From: Flavobacterium resistens
GTDB lineage: Bacteria > Bacteroidota > Bacteroidia > Flavobacteriales > Flavobacteriaceae
Direction: 5' to 3'
DNA length: 64,000 nucleotides
NCBI RefSeq assembly: GCF_900182645.1
Contig: NZ_FXTA01000001.1
Span: 1,240,001 to 1,304,000, forward strand
Shown here: in pieces, positions 9,319 through 18,317 of the stretch
How the letters are laid out: each line of letters begins with the position of its first letter
How positions within the stretch are numbered: position 1 is the first letter of the stretch
Made by a program: the position numbers and the translations under genes
Notes under the pieces: model-generated
The model's database searches: none
What the model was told of the DNA's origin: nothing
The model's input: only the letters and a program-made list of their open reading frames with translations

Positions 9319-10804
9319 TTTTATCTTTTTTTCTTTCAGCAAATGACGTAAATATTTCTTTTAAATTTATCTTTTTATTGATTTGGTACAAACTAAAAGC
9401 AAACGAAATCAAAACAAATAGAGCCATCATGCTGTATTTCAAAACAGGAATTTCGACATATTTGATTAAAAATACTGAAATACAAATCAGAAAACAAACC
9501 AGATATATTTTGTAAAAATCATTTTCAAAATAAAAATTATATCGCTTTTTAGTGATGATTTTCAGTCCGATAAAATGGAAAAAAAAGTAAAGACAGAAAC
9601 TGAAACCCAAACCTTCCAAACCATAAAAATAATAACCCGCAATATTCATTATCAGAAACAAAATATTAAAACCAATTGCGGTTTTTACAAACATTTTCGA
9701 ATCGCCTTTGGCAATTAAAATAAAGCCAATGGACCAGGAAACCGCGCGAAAAAGCATTCCCAAAATCCCAATCGTAATCATCGGTAAAATGGCATCGAAT
9801 TTATTGCTGTAAATTACTTTGACAATTATCGAACTTAACACTAAAAACAAAGCAATAATAGGCGTAATAATCAAAATTGAAACAAAAGCTTGTTGCTCAA
9901 CGCTTGTTCTAACTTTTTCATTATCAGCATTAATTGAAGCTAGTTTTGGAAAATAATCGGTGCTCATTACGGTAAAAATAATTCCGACGTAAGAATTAAG
10001 CAAAGTAAATCCGGCGTTGTAAAATCCGACTTGCTCCAAACCTCCAGTTTTTCCAATATAAATTTGAATTAAATAACTGGACAAAAGCGTTAAAACACTG
10101 CTGATTGTAAGCATAAAACCTAATTTCACAATCGTTTTTCCTTCTAAAAACAAAGTGGATTTATCTATTTTTTCTTTCTCAAATTTTACTTTGTTTGAAT
10201 AATAAAATGAAAAAATCAAAGCTGAAAATGAAGCAATTATAATTGTTGGAAGTATCGCATCAATTTTCAAAAAATAATAAAGCGGAATTGAGAAAAGAAG
10301 CCCGAAAAGATTTCCAAATAAATTGGCTTTCGCCAAAAAACGAAAAGATCGCAAACCTTGCAAAACTGCTAATTGCCCCGAACTTAATTGTTTAAACAAA
10401 ACCGTAACAGAAAGTATTGCAAAAGCAAATGTCTGACTTGAATCTCCAAAAGCTATTATACTCAATACTTTTGAAAAAGCCAGCGTTATCGCCATTCCAA
10501 AAATTCCCGTAAAAAACACAATCTTTTTTACGATTTGAATGGTTTTGGAAACGGTTTTTAAATCATCATTTTTATAATTTTCAGAGATATTTTTTACTGA
10601 ACTCGTTTCGATTCCGAAACCGGAAACACTGCTTAAAACGCCTAAAGTTGAATTCAGCAAAGCGATAATTCCCATTCCGGCTGGTCCGATAAAAACAGCA
10701 ATTAATTTGGTACGAACAATTGACATTAAGATCGAAAAAAACTGAACGCCTCCAAAAAGCGAAGTCGTTTTTAAAATCTGCTGATATGACTTTTTATCAG
10801 ACAC
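9311..10804 (-). CDS. wzx: Wzx-type polysaccharide flippase (O-antigen translocase)
   Basis: A 497-residue polytopic membrane protein with about 12-14 hydrophobic helices and few charged residues between them. The N-terminal region (TTSLFGGVQFFSILMSIVRTK and the following GPAGMGIIALLN segment) is characteristic of MOP-superfamily O-antigen translocases such as WzxE. It would flip the undecaprenyl-linked repeat unit to the periplasm. It is three bases from the aminotransferase upstream and overlaps the acyltransferase downstream, so these genes form one operon. No Wzy polymerase or ligase is visible nearby. Confidence 0.85.
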   Translation of the reverse strand: MSDKKSYQQILKTTSLFGGVQFFSILMSIVRTKLIAVFIGPAGMGIIALLNSTLGVLSSVSGFGIETSSVKNISENYKNDDLKTVSKTIQIVKKIVFFTGIFGMAITLAFSKVLSIIAFGDSSQTFAFAILSVTVLFKQLSSGQLAVLQGLRSFRFLAKANLFGNLFGLLFSIPLYYFLKIDAILPTIIIASFSALIFSFYYSNKVKFEKEKIDKSTLFLEGKTIVKLGFMLTISSVLTLLSSYLIQIYIGKTGGLEQVGFYNAGFTLLNSYVGIIFTVMSTDYFPKLASINADNEKVRTSVEQQAFVSILIITPIIALFLVLSSIIVKVIYSNKFDAILPMITIGILGMLFRAVSWSIGFILIAKGDSKMFVKTAIGFNILFLIMNIAGYYFYGLEGLGFSFCLYFFFHFIGLKIITKKRYNFYFENDFYKIYLVCFLICISVFLIKYVEIPVLKYSMMALFVLISFAFSLYQINKKINLKEIFTSFAERKKDKND

Positions 10805-10807
10805 GAA

Positions 10808-11899
10808 TTAATATTTATTTAAAATTTCTATGATAAAATTCACCTCAGTTTCGGTTAAAACTGGACTCATTGGCAAACTCAAGACTTCATTGTGAATTTT
10901 TTCTGTAATTGGAAATGACAAATTATTCCACTCAGAAAACGCTTTTTGTTTGTGTGGCGGAATTGGATAATGAATAACAGTTTGAATATTATTTTTCGTC
11001 AAATAATTTTGCAAATCTTCTCTGTTTTCAGTTCGAACAACAAACAAATGAAATACATGATTATTCGAGAAATCCCAAAACGGCAATATTATTTTATCAT
11101 TTTTAATTTCTGTCAAATAACGTTTTGCAATTGCTCTTCGTATTTGATTGTCAGCATCTAAATTTATCAATTTAAGATTTAAAAAACCAGCTTGAAGTTC
11201 ATCTAATCTTGAATTTATGCCAATATGTTCGTTGTAATATTTTTTCTCTGAACCATAATTTCGAAGCGAAAAAAGCACTTTAGCCAATTCTGAATCATTT
11301 GTTGTAATCGCACCGCCATCACCAAGACAGCCCAAATTTTTTCCGGGATAAAAACTGTAAGCTCTTGAATTGTGAATTGTGAATTGTGAATTATGAATTG
11401 CGCCGTGTGATTGTGCACAATCTTCAACAACAATTAAATTAAATTTTTCTGCAATTTCATTTATTTTATCTATTTCAGCCAATTGTCCGTAGAGATGAAC
11501 TGGTAAAATTGCTTTTGTTTTTGAAGTTATTTTTTCCTCGATTAAATCAGGATTTATGTTGTAGGTTTCTAATTTTGGTTCGACGAAAACCGGAACTAAA
11601 TCGGCTTGCAAAATGGCTAAAATACTTGCTATATAAGTATTTGCCGGAACAATTACTTCGTCGCCTTTTTTTAGTTTTCCGAGTTCAATATACCCTTTAA
11701 AGATTAACACTAAAGCATCAAATCCATTTCCAACTCCTATACAATATTTTGACTGGCAATATACGGCGAAAGCCTTTTCAAAAGTTTCCACTTCTTTTCC
11801 TAAAATGTACCAGCCGTTTTCTAAAACTTTTTTCAGCTTTTCCTGAAATGCAGTTTCATACGGTTCGTTAATTTTTTTCAGGTCTAAAAAGGATATCAT
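10808..11899 (-). CDS. fdtB: DegT/DnrJ/EryC1 sugar aminotransferase with a repeat-encoded loop
   Basis: This 363-residue PLP enzyme would aminate a dTDP-3-keto-6-deoxyhexose, the step after FdtA. The PLP-contacting motif DCAQSHGA is at 160-167 and the Schiff-base lysine is K187 in FYPGKNLG. Between them, residues 168-179 read IHNSQFTIHNSR, encoded by five copies of a 7-bp repeat; relatives have a glycine/lysine-rich loop ending in GD in this place. The frame is open throughout and both catalytic motifs are intact, so the enzyme is probably active. It overlaps the FemAB-like gene by four bases. FdtB versus QdtB cannot be resolved by eye. Confidence 0.85.
   Translation of the reverse strand: MISFLDLKKINEPYETAFQEKLKKVLENGWYILGKEVETFEKAFAVYCQSKYCIGVGNGFDALVLIFKGYIELGKLKKGDEVIVPANTYIASILAILQADLVPVFVEPKLETYNINPDLIEEKITSKTKAILPVHLYGQLAEIDKINEIAEKFNLIVVEDCAQSHGAIHNSQFTIHNSRAYSFYPGKNLGCLGDGGAITTNDSELAKVLFSLRNYGSEKKYYNEHIGINSRLDELQAGFLNLKLINLDADNQIRRAIAKRYLTEIKNDKIILPFWDFSNNHVFHLFVVRTENREDLQNYLTKNNIQTVIHYPIPPHKQKAFSEWNNLSFPITEKIHNEVLSLPMSPVLTETEVNFIIEILNKY
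11366..11400 (+). repeat. Five 7-bp tandem repeats (TGAATTG) inside the aminotransferase gene
   Basis: Five consecutive units on the plus strand: TGAATTG three times, TGAATTA, TGAATTG. On the coding strand they are read as a seven-residue peptide period, IHNSQFT. Because seven is not a multiple of three, gain or loss of one unit shifts the frame. The same 7-mer family appears in the spacer at 19337-19390. Confidence 0.95.
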
Positions 11900-12843
11900 T
11901 TTAAATCGATTTTATAAAAATCCTGATTGTAAACTGCACAGCCTAATTCTTCCTTTTGTTTCAAAAGACCTGAATGGTAACCGCTTTCATTATCAGAATT
12001 TACAATTCCCATATCAAAAAAATGCTTTCCTTTTCGTTTGTATTTATGGATCAGATTAATGAATAAAAAATCGAGAGCGCGCACTTCTTCACCTTTTTTC
12101 GAAGTTGCACCGTATTGTGATTTCACCACGTTTTCGGTTTCAAAAAGGGTAATTCCTGCAATAATTTCGTCATTTTGATAAACCGAATATTGTTTGATAT
12201 TTTTGGGGAAAATTTGTTTTAAAAGTTTGATTTCTTCTTTTGAATGAACTGGCTTTGCATTGAATTTCTCCAATAATCTTGGTTCCAGAATTAACTCCCA
12301 AAAAGGCTGAAAATCTTGTTCTTCGACAATATCCAAATCGAGATTTTCAATTCGTCTGAAATGCTTCATTTTGCTTTTAGAAATCTTTAAAGGCAATTGC
12401 AAATTAACCGCCAAATTCATTTCTTTTCTTTCTGGAATTGCATTTCTTTTAAATAGAAAAAAGTCCATTTCCTGATTTCCTTTTGAAAAATAAAAATCGG
12501 GAATTGGTTTATAATGAAAAACTTCTATTTTATTTCCTTTCAAAAAAAACAGAATTTCATCTAAAATCATTTCTGTTTTTTCTGCTTTTAATTTGGAAGA
12601 AAAAATCAATCCGCCATAAGTAAGCCCTTGATGTGAATGAATCGAATTTCCTTGTTTATTGGCTGGTAAAACGGCAAGCAGTTTTTCGTCATCAAAAATC
12701 AAAAGCGAAAAATCTTCAAAACGATCTTTGTGATATTCTATAAAATCACGATGAAACAAAAATGTAGCATTTTTTGCCGAAGCGACAAAATCGTTCCAGA
12801 GCTGGTAATCTTTTTGATCGTATTTTTTTACGGTAAATTTCAT
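11896..12843 (-). CDS. FemAB/GNAT-like acyltransferase of the polysaccharide locus
   Basis: About 315 residues, resembling the peptidoglycan-bridge (FemAB) or GNAT-fold proteins often found in polysaccharide loci. The region KSQYGATSKKGEEVRALDFLFINLIHKYKRKG followed by FFDMGIVN fits the acyl-CoA/aminoacyl binding half of the tandem GNAT fold. The substrate could be an amino sugar made by the FdtB-like enzyme, which is only an inference from position. It overlaps the aminotransferase by four bases. The ATG at 12843 leaves a 7-base gap to the TRIC gene; an alternative ATG at 12864 would overlap it. Confidence 0.65.
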   Translation of the reverse strand: MKFTVKKYDQKDYQLWNDFVASAKNATFLFHRDFIEYHKDRFEDFSLLIFDDEKLLAVLPANKQGNSIHSHQGLTYGGLIFSSKLKAEKTEMILDEILFFLKGNKIEVFHYKPIPDFYFSKGNQEMDFFLFKRNAIPERKEMNLAVNLQLPLKISKSKMKHFRRIENLDLDIVEEQDFQPFWELILEPRLLEKFNAKPVHSKEEIKLLKQIFPKNIKQYSVYQNDEIIAGITLFETENVVKSQYGATSKKGEEVRALDFLFINLIHKYKRKGKHFFDMGIVNSDNESGYHSGLLKQKEELGCAVYNQDFYKIDLK

Positions 12844-12850
12844 TTCCAAA

Positions 12851-13453
12851 TTACTTATGATCAAATGCTTTTAAATTCCATTTGTATTTCACTGCCATTA
12901 GTCGAATTACAATTATTACCAATGAAGTTACCAGATATAAAATATCGTCGTTCAAATTTAATTTTCTCAAACCAAAAAAAACGATTCCGCCTAAAATACA
13001 GATTGTTGCATAAATTTCTTCTCTAAAAACGTTCGGAATTTCGTTGCATAAAATATCTCTGATAACGCCTCCAAAACAAGCTGTCATCGTTCCTAAAGCA
13101 ATACAAATTACCGGATGAAGTCCTGTTGTTAATCCTCTTTCGAGACCAATTAAAGTAAAAACGCCAAGTCCAATTGTATCAAAAAGAAACAATGAAGTTC
13201 GAAGTTTATCAAAGCTTTTTCTGAAAAGAATAGCAAGGAAAAAACCTAAAATTATCACATAAACGTACTGCATATCGCGCATCCAACCAACGGGAGTTCG
13301 TCCAATTAAAACATCACGCAAAGTTCCGCCACCAACGGCCGTAACAAAAGCGATAATAAAAACCCCAAACGGGTCTAATTTTTTGTGCATTGCCGTTAAT
13401 GCGCCAGACATGGCAAAAGCCATTGTACCGATAATATCTAGTAAATGAAACAT
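12851..13453 (-). CDS. TRIC-family cation channel (UPF0126 type)
   Basis: A 200-residue integral membrane protein with about seven helices in two similar halves. Each half carries the family signature, GGGTLRD in the first and FGGVIRD in the second, the kinked glycine helices lining the pore. The bacterial family (YadS/YicG-like) is related to trimeric intracellular cation channels, probably conducting K+ or Na+ across the inner membrane. It precedes the polysaccharide operon but its function looks unrelated. Family assignment is strong; the physiological role is not known. Confidence 0.9.
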   Translation of the reverse strand: MFHLLDIIGTMAFAMSGALTAMHKKLDPFGVFIIAFVTAVGGGTLRDVLIGRTPVGWMRDMQYVYVIILGFFLAILFRKSFDKLRTSLFLFDTIGLGVFTLIGLERGLTTGLHPVICIALGTMTACFGGVIRDILCNEIPNVFREEIYATICILGGIVFFGLRKLNLNDDILYLVTSLVIIVIRLMAVKYKWNLKAFDHK

Positions 13454-13530
13454 TTCTTTTTAGGTGCAAAGGTTCAGAGTTACAAAGGTGCAAAGATTTC
13501 TTTTCTTAATATACAACTCTCCTATTTTAT

Positions 13531-14385
13531 TTATTTTTTTACGTAAATCGGACTTCTTTTCAATAAATACTGAACAGATTCCATCCAACTGTCTTTAACA
13601 GCCAAAAAGGGTTTACGCGTTTGAGAATATATTTTTGAAGTATTTTTATACATATCAAAATAAACTGTGTAGTAATAATAAACCTGATTATTTGCAGTAG
13701 TTGTTGAATAATCATTTGTTTTGACCTTTTTGTCATTATTGCTAATCGTAGCATTACCGCTGTTGTATGTAGTAGACGTTGTTCCTGAGTTAATTGTGTA
13801 TGAAACCTTTGCTGCAACGATATTATCAACGCCTAATATTTTTTCAAGATCTTCAATCGGAGTCGAATCAATATTGTGATAATCGATTCCTGCTTTGCTC
13901 AATAAACTGTTGGTAGTTCTCAAATCCTGAACTGTCAAAGGAGCAATATTTCCAGATTTATCCAGTAATTTATTATACATATCGTTTTGAGCAAATTTTG
14001 CCATTTCCTCAGAACTTTGCTGAGTATCTGAATTTAAAAACGGAACTGGAAGTACAGCAATTGTATTTTGTTTTACCTCGGTTGCAGCAATATATCCAGA
14101 GCCTGAAGAAGGCAACGCAGAACTACTTCCCTGACTAACATCAAATGTTTGTGAGCGCCCGCTTGCAAAATCAATTCGGGCAATTTGCGAAACATCGAGA
14201 ACTATTAAAAGCGTTTCTCCCGGCAGTGAATATTCGATAGTTTTATCCGATATTTTAGAAACTGTACCTTCAATAATCGTGTAATCTCTTTTTATTATTT
14301 TATCTAATTTTTTTCCGCTTTGAGCGAAAGAAAAAACAGAAACAAAAAACAATATTAATAACGCGGCGACTTTCTTAATTTTCAT
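13531..14385 (-). CDS. Secreted protein of unknown function
   Basis: A 284-residue protein with a signal peptide (KKVAALLILFFVSVFSFA then Gln). The mature part starts with a small beta-rich segment (IIEGTVSKISDKTIEYSLPG) similar to domains in other Bacteroidetes secreted proteins. A region with an AVLPVPF motif and a polar segment resembles proteins that report lipoprotein-like multimers, and a Ser/Thr/Asn-rich low-complexity stretch lies around residues 200-235. No catalytic motif is seen. I do not recognise a family. It stands alone, with spacers of 77 and 155 bases to its neighbours. Confidence 0.8.
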   Translation of the reverse strand: MKIKKVAALLILFFVSVFSFAQSGKKLDKIIKRDYTIIEGTVSKISDKTIEYSLPGETLLIVLDVSQIARIDFASGRSQTFDVSQGSSSALPSSGSGYIAATEVKQNTIAVLPVPFLNSDTQQSSEEMAKFAQNDMYNKLLDKSGNIAPLTVQDLRTTNSLLSKAGIDYHNIDSTPIEDLEKILGVDNIVAAKVSYTINSGTTSTTYNSGNATISNNDKKVKTNDYSTTTANNQVYYYYTVYFDMYKNTSKIYSQTRKPFLAVKDSWMESVQYLLKRSPIYVKK

Positions 14386-14540
14386 GGTATTTACGCTTAG
14401 GTTTTCCTACTCTTTGGCTTTTCGGTTACTCCTTTTCTAAATATTAAACTTGTTAAATTTAAAAAATTAAATCCAAAACGTAGCTAATCAACTATTTAAA
14501 ACTTAGAAGCTTAGCAACTCAGAAGCTTAGAACCTTTTCT
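14386..14540. repeat. Spacer with CTTAG-type short repeats
   Basis: This 155-base spacer holds irregular direct copies of a CTTAGAAG-like word at about 14502-14530, of the kind scattered in other spacers of this window. No gene or clear terminator is visible. Confidence 0.35.
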
Positions 14541-15290
14541 TTACATATTCTGCGTATAAAAATTATAGTCTTTTAGAATAACCCGAATAAAATCACTGTT
14601 ATTTCCGGATTGGTTTTTAATTCCGGTCACACTTTCAATTTTTGCAACTAATTTGCCTATAATTTCAAAATCATTTTTAACGACCGCTTTTTTGAAAGTT
14701 TCTTTGATAATTCGCATGTCATTGTCAGACAATTTAATAACCAAAGGATAAGTTGGCACATAAGCCGTTCCGATATCTTCTAAAATCGTGTGGCTTATAT
14801 TGATATTGTTTTTTAAAGTAATTACGGCTGTTCCCGCTGCCATATCTCCAAAACGCTGTGTTTTTTTACTCGATATTGCGGTAATCAATGCTACAAGCCC
14901 ATAAAATGGCGGAATAAAAAAGTCAATGATACCAAAAAACCATCGAATCAAATAATCGCCAAAACCAGCCTGATAGCCGTCAATCTTGACCACTTTTATT
15001 TTAAGCAATATTTTTCCGATTGACTGTCCTTCAAAAACACTTTCAAAGGCAAGCGAGTAAAACATCAGCGGAACAGCAAAAAATAGCATAATCGCTCGTT
15101 CTGACCAACTATCTATACCATCCATTAAAATACCTATTTTTAGCCAGTAAAAAAAGATAAAATACACGATCAGCATATAGCCAATTTTAATCCCAGCATC
15201 AATAAAATAAGCTCCTAACCGGTCTCCTACCGAAGCCGATATAAAATTTATTTTAACATTTTGTGTTGTAGTAATAGATAATTCTGACAT
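14541..15290 (-). CDS. RDD-family membrane protein
   Basis: This 249-residue protein has an RDD domain in the first two thirds: an Arg in SVGDRLGAYFIDAGIKI, the Asp pair DAG, and three to four hydrophobic helices (about 30-50, 65-85, 110-135). The C-terminal third is soluble and helical. RDD proteins are poorly understood, with proposed roles in ion or small-molecule transport. It is divergent from the SpoIIM-like gene with only 20 bases between the two start codons, and together with the MoxR/DUF58 genes it matches a gene set that co-occurs in many bacteria. Confidence 0.88.
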   Translation of the reverse strand: MSELSITTTQNVKINFISASVGDRLGAYFIDAGIKIGYMLIVYFIFFYWLKIGILMDGIDSWSERAIMLFFAVPLMFYSLAFESVFEGQSIGKILLKIKVVKIDGYQAGFGDYLIRWFFGIIDFFIPPFYGLVALITAISSKKTQRFGDMAAGTAVITLKNNINISHTILEDIGTAYVPTYPLVIKLSDNDMRIIKETFKKAVVKNDFEIIGKLVAKIESVTGIKNQSGNNSDFIRVILKDYNFYTQNM

Positions 15291-15310
15291 ATTTTATACT
15301 TTAGCCTTCA

Positions 15311-16282
15311 ATGAGAGAAGTTGCCTTCATAAAACAAAATAAAGAAAAATGGCTGGAATTTGAGCTAGCTATTTTTGGTAAAGCTAAAAAAAATCCTGAC
15401 GAATTAGCTAATTTGTACATTCAGATGATGAATGATTTGTCGTATGCACAAACGTATTATCCTAAAAGTAAAACAGTTATTTACTTAAATCATCTTGCAT
15501 CACAAATTTATCAGAAGATTTATAAAACCAAGAGAACGGAGAAAAACAGGGTTGCCGAATTTTTTGTAACCGAAGTTCCGTTACTGGTTTATGAATACAG
15601 ACGTTATTTAGTCTATGCCTTTATTTTATTTTTTGTGACAGTTTCGATAGGTGTTATTTCGGCAAAATACGATCCTAATTTTGTTCGGCTTATTCTTGGC
15701 GACAATTATGTAAACGAAACTTTGGAAAACATCAAAAAAGGAAATCCAATGGCCGTTTATGGATCAGGAAGTAATTGGGGAAGTTTTATTTCGATTACAA
15801 TGAACAATCTTTTTGTTGGCGCAAAATGCTACTTTTTTGGACTTTTTGCCGGAATTGGAACTTTCTACATTTGCATGTCGAACTGTATTATGTTGGGATC
15901 TTTTCAATATTTCTTTTATGAACAAGGCGTTTTTTGGAAAAGCGTCAGAGGAATCTGGATTCATGGCGCAATGGAAATTTTTGGAATTGTAATTGAAACT
16001 GCAGCCGGATTTATTTTAGGTGCTTCAATATTATTTCCAAAAACTTTTTCAAGAATCAATTCTTTTAAAATTGGTTTTAAAAATAGTTTCAAAATCTATT
16101 TGAGTACTTTTCCTTTTACAATTGGTGCTGGTTTTCTGGAAGGTTTTATTACACGATATTCTATTGATATGCCAAATTGGCTCAGCAGTTTTATCATATT
16201 ATTTACATTAGGAATAATTTCATTTTACTATTTGGTTTATCCTTTTATTGTCCACAAAAAAACACAACAATTCTCAGCCTAA
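15311..16282 (+). CDS. Stage II sporulation protein M-like (DUF95) membrane protein
   Basis: A 323-residue protein with a soluble N-terminal region of about 95 residues and about five to six membrane helices. Segments such as NNLFVGAKCYFFGLFAGIGT and IWIHGAMEIFGIVIETAAGF are the conserved core of the SpoIIM family, including the His-Gly-x-x-Glu. The name is historical; this organism does not sporulate. It heads the plus-strand run SpoIIM-DUF4129-DUF4350-MoxR-DUF58, which together with the RDD gene occurs as a unit in other phyla, so an envelope role is likely. Confidence 0.88.
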   Translation: MREVAFIKQNKEKWLEFELAIFGKAKKNPDELANLYIQMMNDLSYAQTYYPKSKTVIYLNHLASQIYQKIYKTKRTEKNRVAEFFVTEVPLLVYEYRRYLVYAFILFFVTVSIGVISAKYDPNFVRLILGDNYVNETLENIKKGNPMAVYGSGSNWGSFISITMNNLFVGAKCYFFGLFAGIGTFYICMSNCIMLGSFQYFFYEQGVFWKSVRGIWIHGAMEIFGIVIETAAGFILGASILFPKTFSRINSFKIGFKNSFKIYLSTFPFTIGAGFLEGFITRYSIDMPNWLSSFIILFTLGIISFYYLVYPFIVHKKTQQFSA

Positions 16283-16304
16283 ATTGACTTAATCGGAAAC
16301 CATA

Positions 16305-17078
16305 ATGAATAAGATTTTCTTCATTTTACTTTTTATTTTTTGTTGCAGTTTTTCAAATGCGCAAGATTCTCTTGTGACCGAAGAACCTCCAAAAGCCGTT
16401 TCTATTAAATATACTGAAAAAGACATCCAGATTGATACGGCTACAATTCCCCCTAAAACTTTTGAAAAAGATTTCAAAAAGAGATACAAAAGCGATGATT
16501 TTGTTTATGAAGTTAAGCCTCCTGAAAAAACATTTTGGGATGATTTTTTAGAATGGCTTGCCCGTATTTTCAGCAAAATATTCACTTTCAGCAATCAAAA
16601 AGCCTCAATAGATTTTGTTGCTATTCTTTTTAAAACTTTGGCGGCAATAATTGTAATCATTGTTATTTTCCTGATAGTAAAAGCATTAATCAATAAAGAA
16701 GGACAATGGATTTTTGGCAAAAATTCTAAAAAAAGAACTATTTATTATTCTGATGCCGAAAAAAATATTCATCTTATAGATTTCGAAAAACTGATTGCAG
16801 AAAATATTCAGTCAGATCAAAAAAGGATTGCGATTCGCTATTATTATTTGTGGCTATTAAAAGTCATGGCGCAAAATCATTACATAGAATGGGATATTGA
16901 AAAAACCAATTCTGATTATTTATATGAAATTCAAAGTCCTGTTCATAGGGAAGAATTTACCTATTTATCTTATTTGTACAATTACATTTGGTACGGCGAA
17001 TTTGATATAAACGAGCCTATTTTCTTAAAAGCTGAAAACCGATTTAAAAAAGCTATAAAAACCTTTAACCATGGATAA
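16305..17078 (+). CDS. DUF4129-domain membrane protein
   Basis: A 257-residue protein with a signal peptide (residues 1-19), one transmembrane helix around 107-130 (IIVIIVIFLIVKALI) and a cytoplasmic C-terminal DUF4129 domain that ends with the conserved TNSDYLYEI and YLYNYIWYGEF segments. It follows the SpoIIM-like gene by 22 bases and overlaps the next gene by eight. In other bacteria the domain occurs beside MoxR and DUF58 and in transglutaminase fusions. Molecular function is unknown. Confidence 0.85.
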   Translation: MNKIFFILLFIFCCSFSNAQDSLVTEEPPKAVSIKYTEKDIQIDTATIPPKTFEKDFKKRYKSDDFVYEVKPPEKTFWDDFLEWLARIFSKIFTFSNQKASIDFVAILFKTLAAIIVIIVIFLIVKALINKEGQWIFGKNSKKRTIYYSDAEKNIHLIDFEKLIAENIQSDQKRIAIRYYYLWLLKVMAQNHYIEWDIEKTNSDYLYEIQSPVHREEFTYLSYLYNYIWYGEFDINEPIFLKAENRFKKAIKTFNHG

Positions 17079-18276
17079 ATCTATTAAAATTTATATCGGT
17101 GTTCTGGTTTTTATTTTCGGCTTGATTTTATTTGCAGGTAAGAAACAGCCAAAACCAATTGACTGGCGTCCAACTTTTTCTGTACATGACAAGATTCCGT
17201 ACGGATTATATGTTTTTGACAAAGAAATCAAAGGACTTTTGAAAGGACAAAAAATCGAAAGAATTACGGCTGTAACGCCTTACGAATATTTAGATTCTAA
17301 ATACAATCCAGATACTTTAGTTGAAGATTATAGAATAAAAGGCACATTCCTTAATATTGCTGGAAATGGCGATATTGACGAGCAATCTGTAAAAGAGCTT
17401 TTTTATTTTGTTTCGCGAGGAAATAATGCTTTTTTGAGTATGCGCAGTTTTCCTCAAATTTTGTTAGATAGTTTAAAACTTGATGTTCAGAACGATTTAA
17501 AAAGACCTCATAAGACTTTGATTTGGATGGCAAATCAAAAAGCAAGTTCAAAAAAATACATTTTTACGCAGTCGGTTGAGGATTATTTTTCTAAAATCGA
17601 TACAGCAAATACTACTGTTTTAGGCTATCAAAGTTCAGCAAAAAATGAAAAGCATATTAATTTCATAAAAGTGCAATATCACAGCGGTTATTTTTATCTG
17701 CATACACAGCCGGCCGCTTTTACTAATTATCATTTGCTGAAAGGAAATCATTATCAATATGCCGAAAATGCATTGTCACAAATTCCTAAAGGAGCTATTT
17801 TTTGGTACACAAAAGGACAAAATAATGAGTCGGTTTCTGGTTCTCCTCTTCGATATATTTTTAGCCAGCCGGGATTAAAATGGGCTTATTTGATGAGTAT
17901 ATTTGGGATTTTGATTTTCATATTTTTTAATGCCAAACGAAAACAACGAATTGTGCCAATTGTAAAACCGCTTGCCAATTTAACAGTCGATTTTACCAAA
18001 ACAATCGGAAATTTATATTATCAGGAGGGCGATCACACAAATATTATCGACAAGAAAATTATTTTCTTTCTTGAAAAAATGCGAACCGAATATTTGCTTG
18101 ATACCACAAAACTGGATGATGATTTTATTAAAAAACTGCATCTTAAAACAGGAAAAAACATTGCTGATATACAAGAACTTGTCTTTTTAATAAATGAACA
18201 TCGAAAGAGTTATCACGGAAGTCTTGAAGAAGATTTAATCCGAATTAATAATGCAATTGAAAAAGTTATACATTAG
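17071..18276 (+). CDS. DUF4350-domain membrane protein
   Basis: A 401-residue protein with an N-terminal helix (IYIGVLVFIFGLILFAG), an extracytoplasmic DUF4350-like domain in the first two thirds, a second helix around 272-292 (WAYLMSIFGILIFIFFN) and a C-terminal cytoplasmic helical region. The topology resembles GldG-like/DUF4350 proteins. It starts inside the end of the DUF4129 gene and is 41 bases before the MoxR gene, so it belongs to the same operon. No enzyme motif is visible. Confidence 0.8.
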   Translation: MDKSIKIYIGVLVFIFGLILFAGKKQPKPIDWRPTFSVHDKIPYGLYVFDKEIKGLLKGQKIERITAVTPYEYLDSKYNPDTLVEDYRIKGTFLNIAGNGDIDEQSVKELFYFVSRGNNAFLSMRSFPQILLDSLKLDVQNDLKRPHKTLIWMANQKASSKKYIFTQSVEDYFSKIDTANTTVLGYQSSAKNEKHINFIKVQYHSGYFYLHTQPAAFTNYHLLKGNHYQYAENALSQIPKGAIFWYTKGQNNESVSGSPLRYIFSQPGLKWAYLMSIFGILIFIFFNAKRKQRIVPIVKPLANLTVDFTKTIGNLYYQEGDHTNIIDKKIIFFLEKMRTEYLLDTTKLDDDFIKKLHLKTGKNIADIQELVFLINEHRKSYHGSLEEDLIRINNAIEKVIH

Positions 18277-18317
18277 TATTTTTAACCGAAATTCACCAAA
18301 AGAAAACATACCAAAAC

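Noticed and set aside
11215..11433. Second reading frame containing the IHNSQFT repeat
   Set aside because: It is the other frame of the aminotransferase gene, made open by the repeat; the FdtB frame has the full family motifs.
15311..16282. Sporulation gene
   Set aside because: The name SpoIIM only reflects the Bacillus family; the locus and organism have no other sporulation gene.
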